This document shows, piece by piece, positions 12,778 through 12,902 of a stretch of 12,902 bases of DNA (its first letter is position 1; each line of letters begins with the position of its first letter). Source of the DNA: Dehalococcoidia bacterium (GTDB taxonomy: Bacteria > Chloroflexota > Dehalococcoidia > Lucifugimonadales > JAGWBF01); assembly GCA_021296015.1 (NCBI GenBank), contig JAGWBG010000034.1, positions 1 to 12,902 on the forward strand. The letters are read 5' to 3'. The position numbers and the translations under genes are program-made. The notes beneath the pieces were generated by a model. The model made no database searches and was not told the origin of the DNA. It saw only the letters and a program-made list of their open reading frames with translations.

Positions 12778-12902
12778 ATGGACCTGGGACTCAAAGACAA
12801 GGTGGCTATAATAACGGGCGGGAGCTACGGGATAGGCAAGGCGGCAGCCTGGCGACTGGCCTACGAGGGGGCTGGAGTAGCTATATGTGCCCGGCGTAAA
12901 GA
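12778..12902 (+). CDS. short-chain dehydrogenase/reductase, N-terminal part (cut by window edge)
   Basis: Forty-one codons plus two bases are visible. The protein starts with the typical SDR opening: DKVAIITGG (7-15), cofactor motif TGGSYGIG (13-20, TGxxxGxG), a helix through KAAAWRLAYEGAG and a second strand VAICARR (35-40); Arg at its end suggests NADP preference. ATG at 12778 follows a strong GAGAGGAGGGA ribosome site and the extended -10 promoter at 12727-12735. Unlike the SDR at 3427 its glycine loop has no insertion, so the two are not close copies. Function beyond oxidoreductase cannot be told from this fragment. Confidence 0.9.
   Translation, partial: MDLGLKDKVAIITGGSYGIGKAAAWRLAYEGAGVAICARRK

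Overview
The window looks like a piece of a bacterial chromosome or metagenome contig. It carries a core aromatic amino acid cluster next to accessory catabolic-type enzymes of broad families (short-chain dehydrogenases, alpha/beta hydrolases, a CitE-like lyase, a hydroxyisobutyrate-dehydrogenase-like reductase, an epoxide hydrolase). Such a mix, with a Thermotoga-type DAHP synthase, a Bacillus-type AroH chorismate mutase and palindromic intergenic repeats, is common in Chloroflexota of the Dehalococcoidia/SAR202 kind. That assignment is inference from gene content, not from a marker gene.

Layout from left to right. 83-997 (+): HpcH/HpaI (CitE-like) lyase. 1067-1904 (+): an alpha/beta hydrolase broken near its N-terminus. 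1941-2363 (+): unrecognised 140-residue protein. 2436-3035 (+): PurN-like formyltransferase, visibly lower in G+C. 3036-3426: hairpin repeats and the promoter of the next gene. 3427-4254 (+): SDR oxidoreductase. 4255-4668: hairpin repeats and a strong promoter. 4669-5427 (+): alpha/beta hydrolase-fold protein with Cys in the nucleophile position. 5517-7501 (+): two-gene ABC-2 type transporter. 7567-8472 (-): 3-hydroxyisobutyrate-dehydrogenase-like enzyme. 8473-9037: promoter, a hairpin and a ~220-base nested inverted-repeat element. 9038-10198 (+): epoxide hydrolase. 10235-12568 (-): trpA-aroH-aroF. 12778 to the right edge (+): start of a second SDR, divergent from trpA.

The only clear pathway unit is trpA-aroH-aroF: entry into the shikimate pathway (AroF), chorismate to prephenate (AroH) and the alpha subunit of tryptophan synthase. 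trpA and aroH overlap by one base (TAATG). trpB is not adjacent. The ABC ATPase and permease overlap (ATGA) and form one exporter. The other enzymes look like single-gene units with their own promoters or ribosome binding sites, and their substrates cannot be read from the sequence.

The observations most worth a second look are: the last ~39 bases of the SDR gene (encoding AGGTASEYMQL-stop) repeated with 37/39 identity outside any gene just before the ABC transporter, with a more diverged copy just after it, so that the transporter sits between relics of SDR gene ends; an eight-residue gap in the metal-binding loop of the DAHP synthase; a deletion plus frameshift removing the oxyanion-hole segment of the first alpha/beta hydrolase; and a nested palindromic element at 8743-8962. 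I found no RNA genes, CRISPR array, transposase or defence system, and nothing that clearly amounts to a new multi-gene system.
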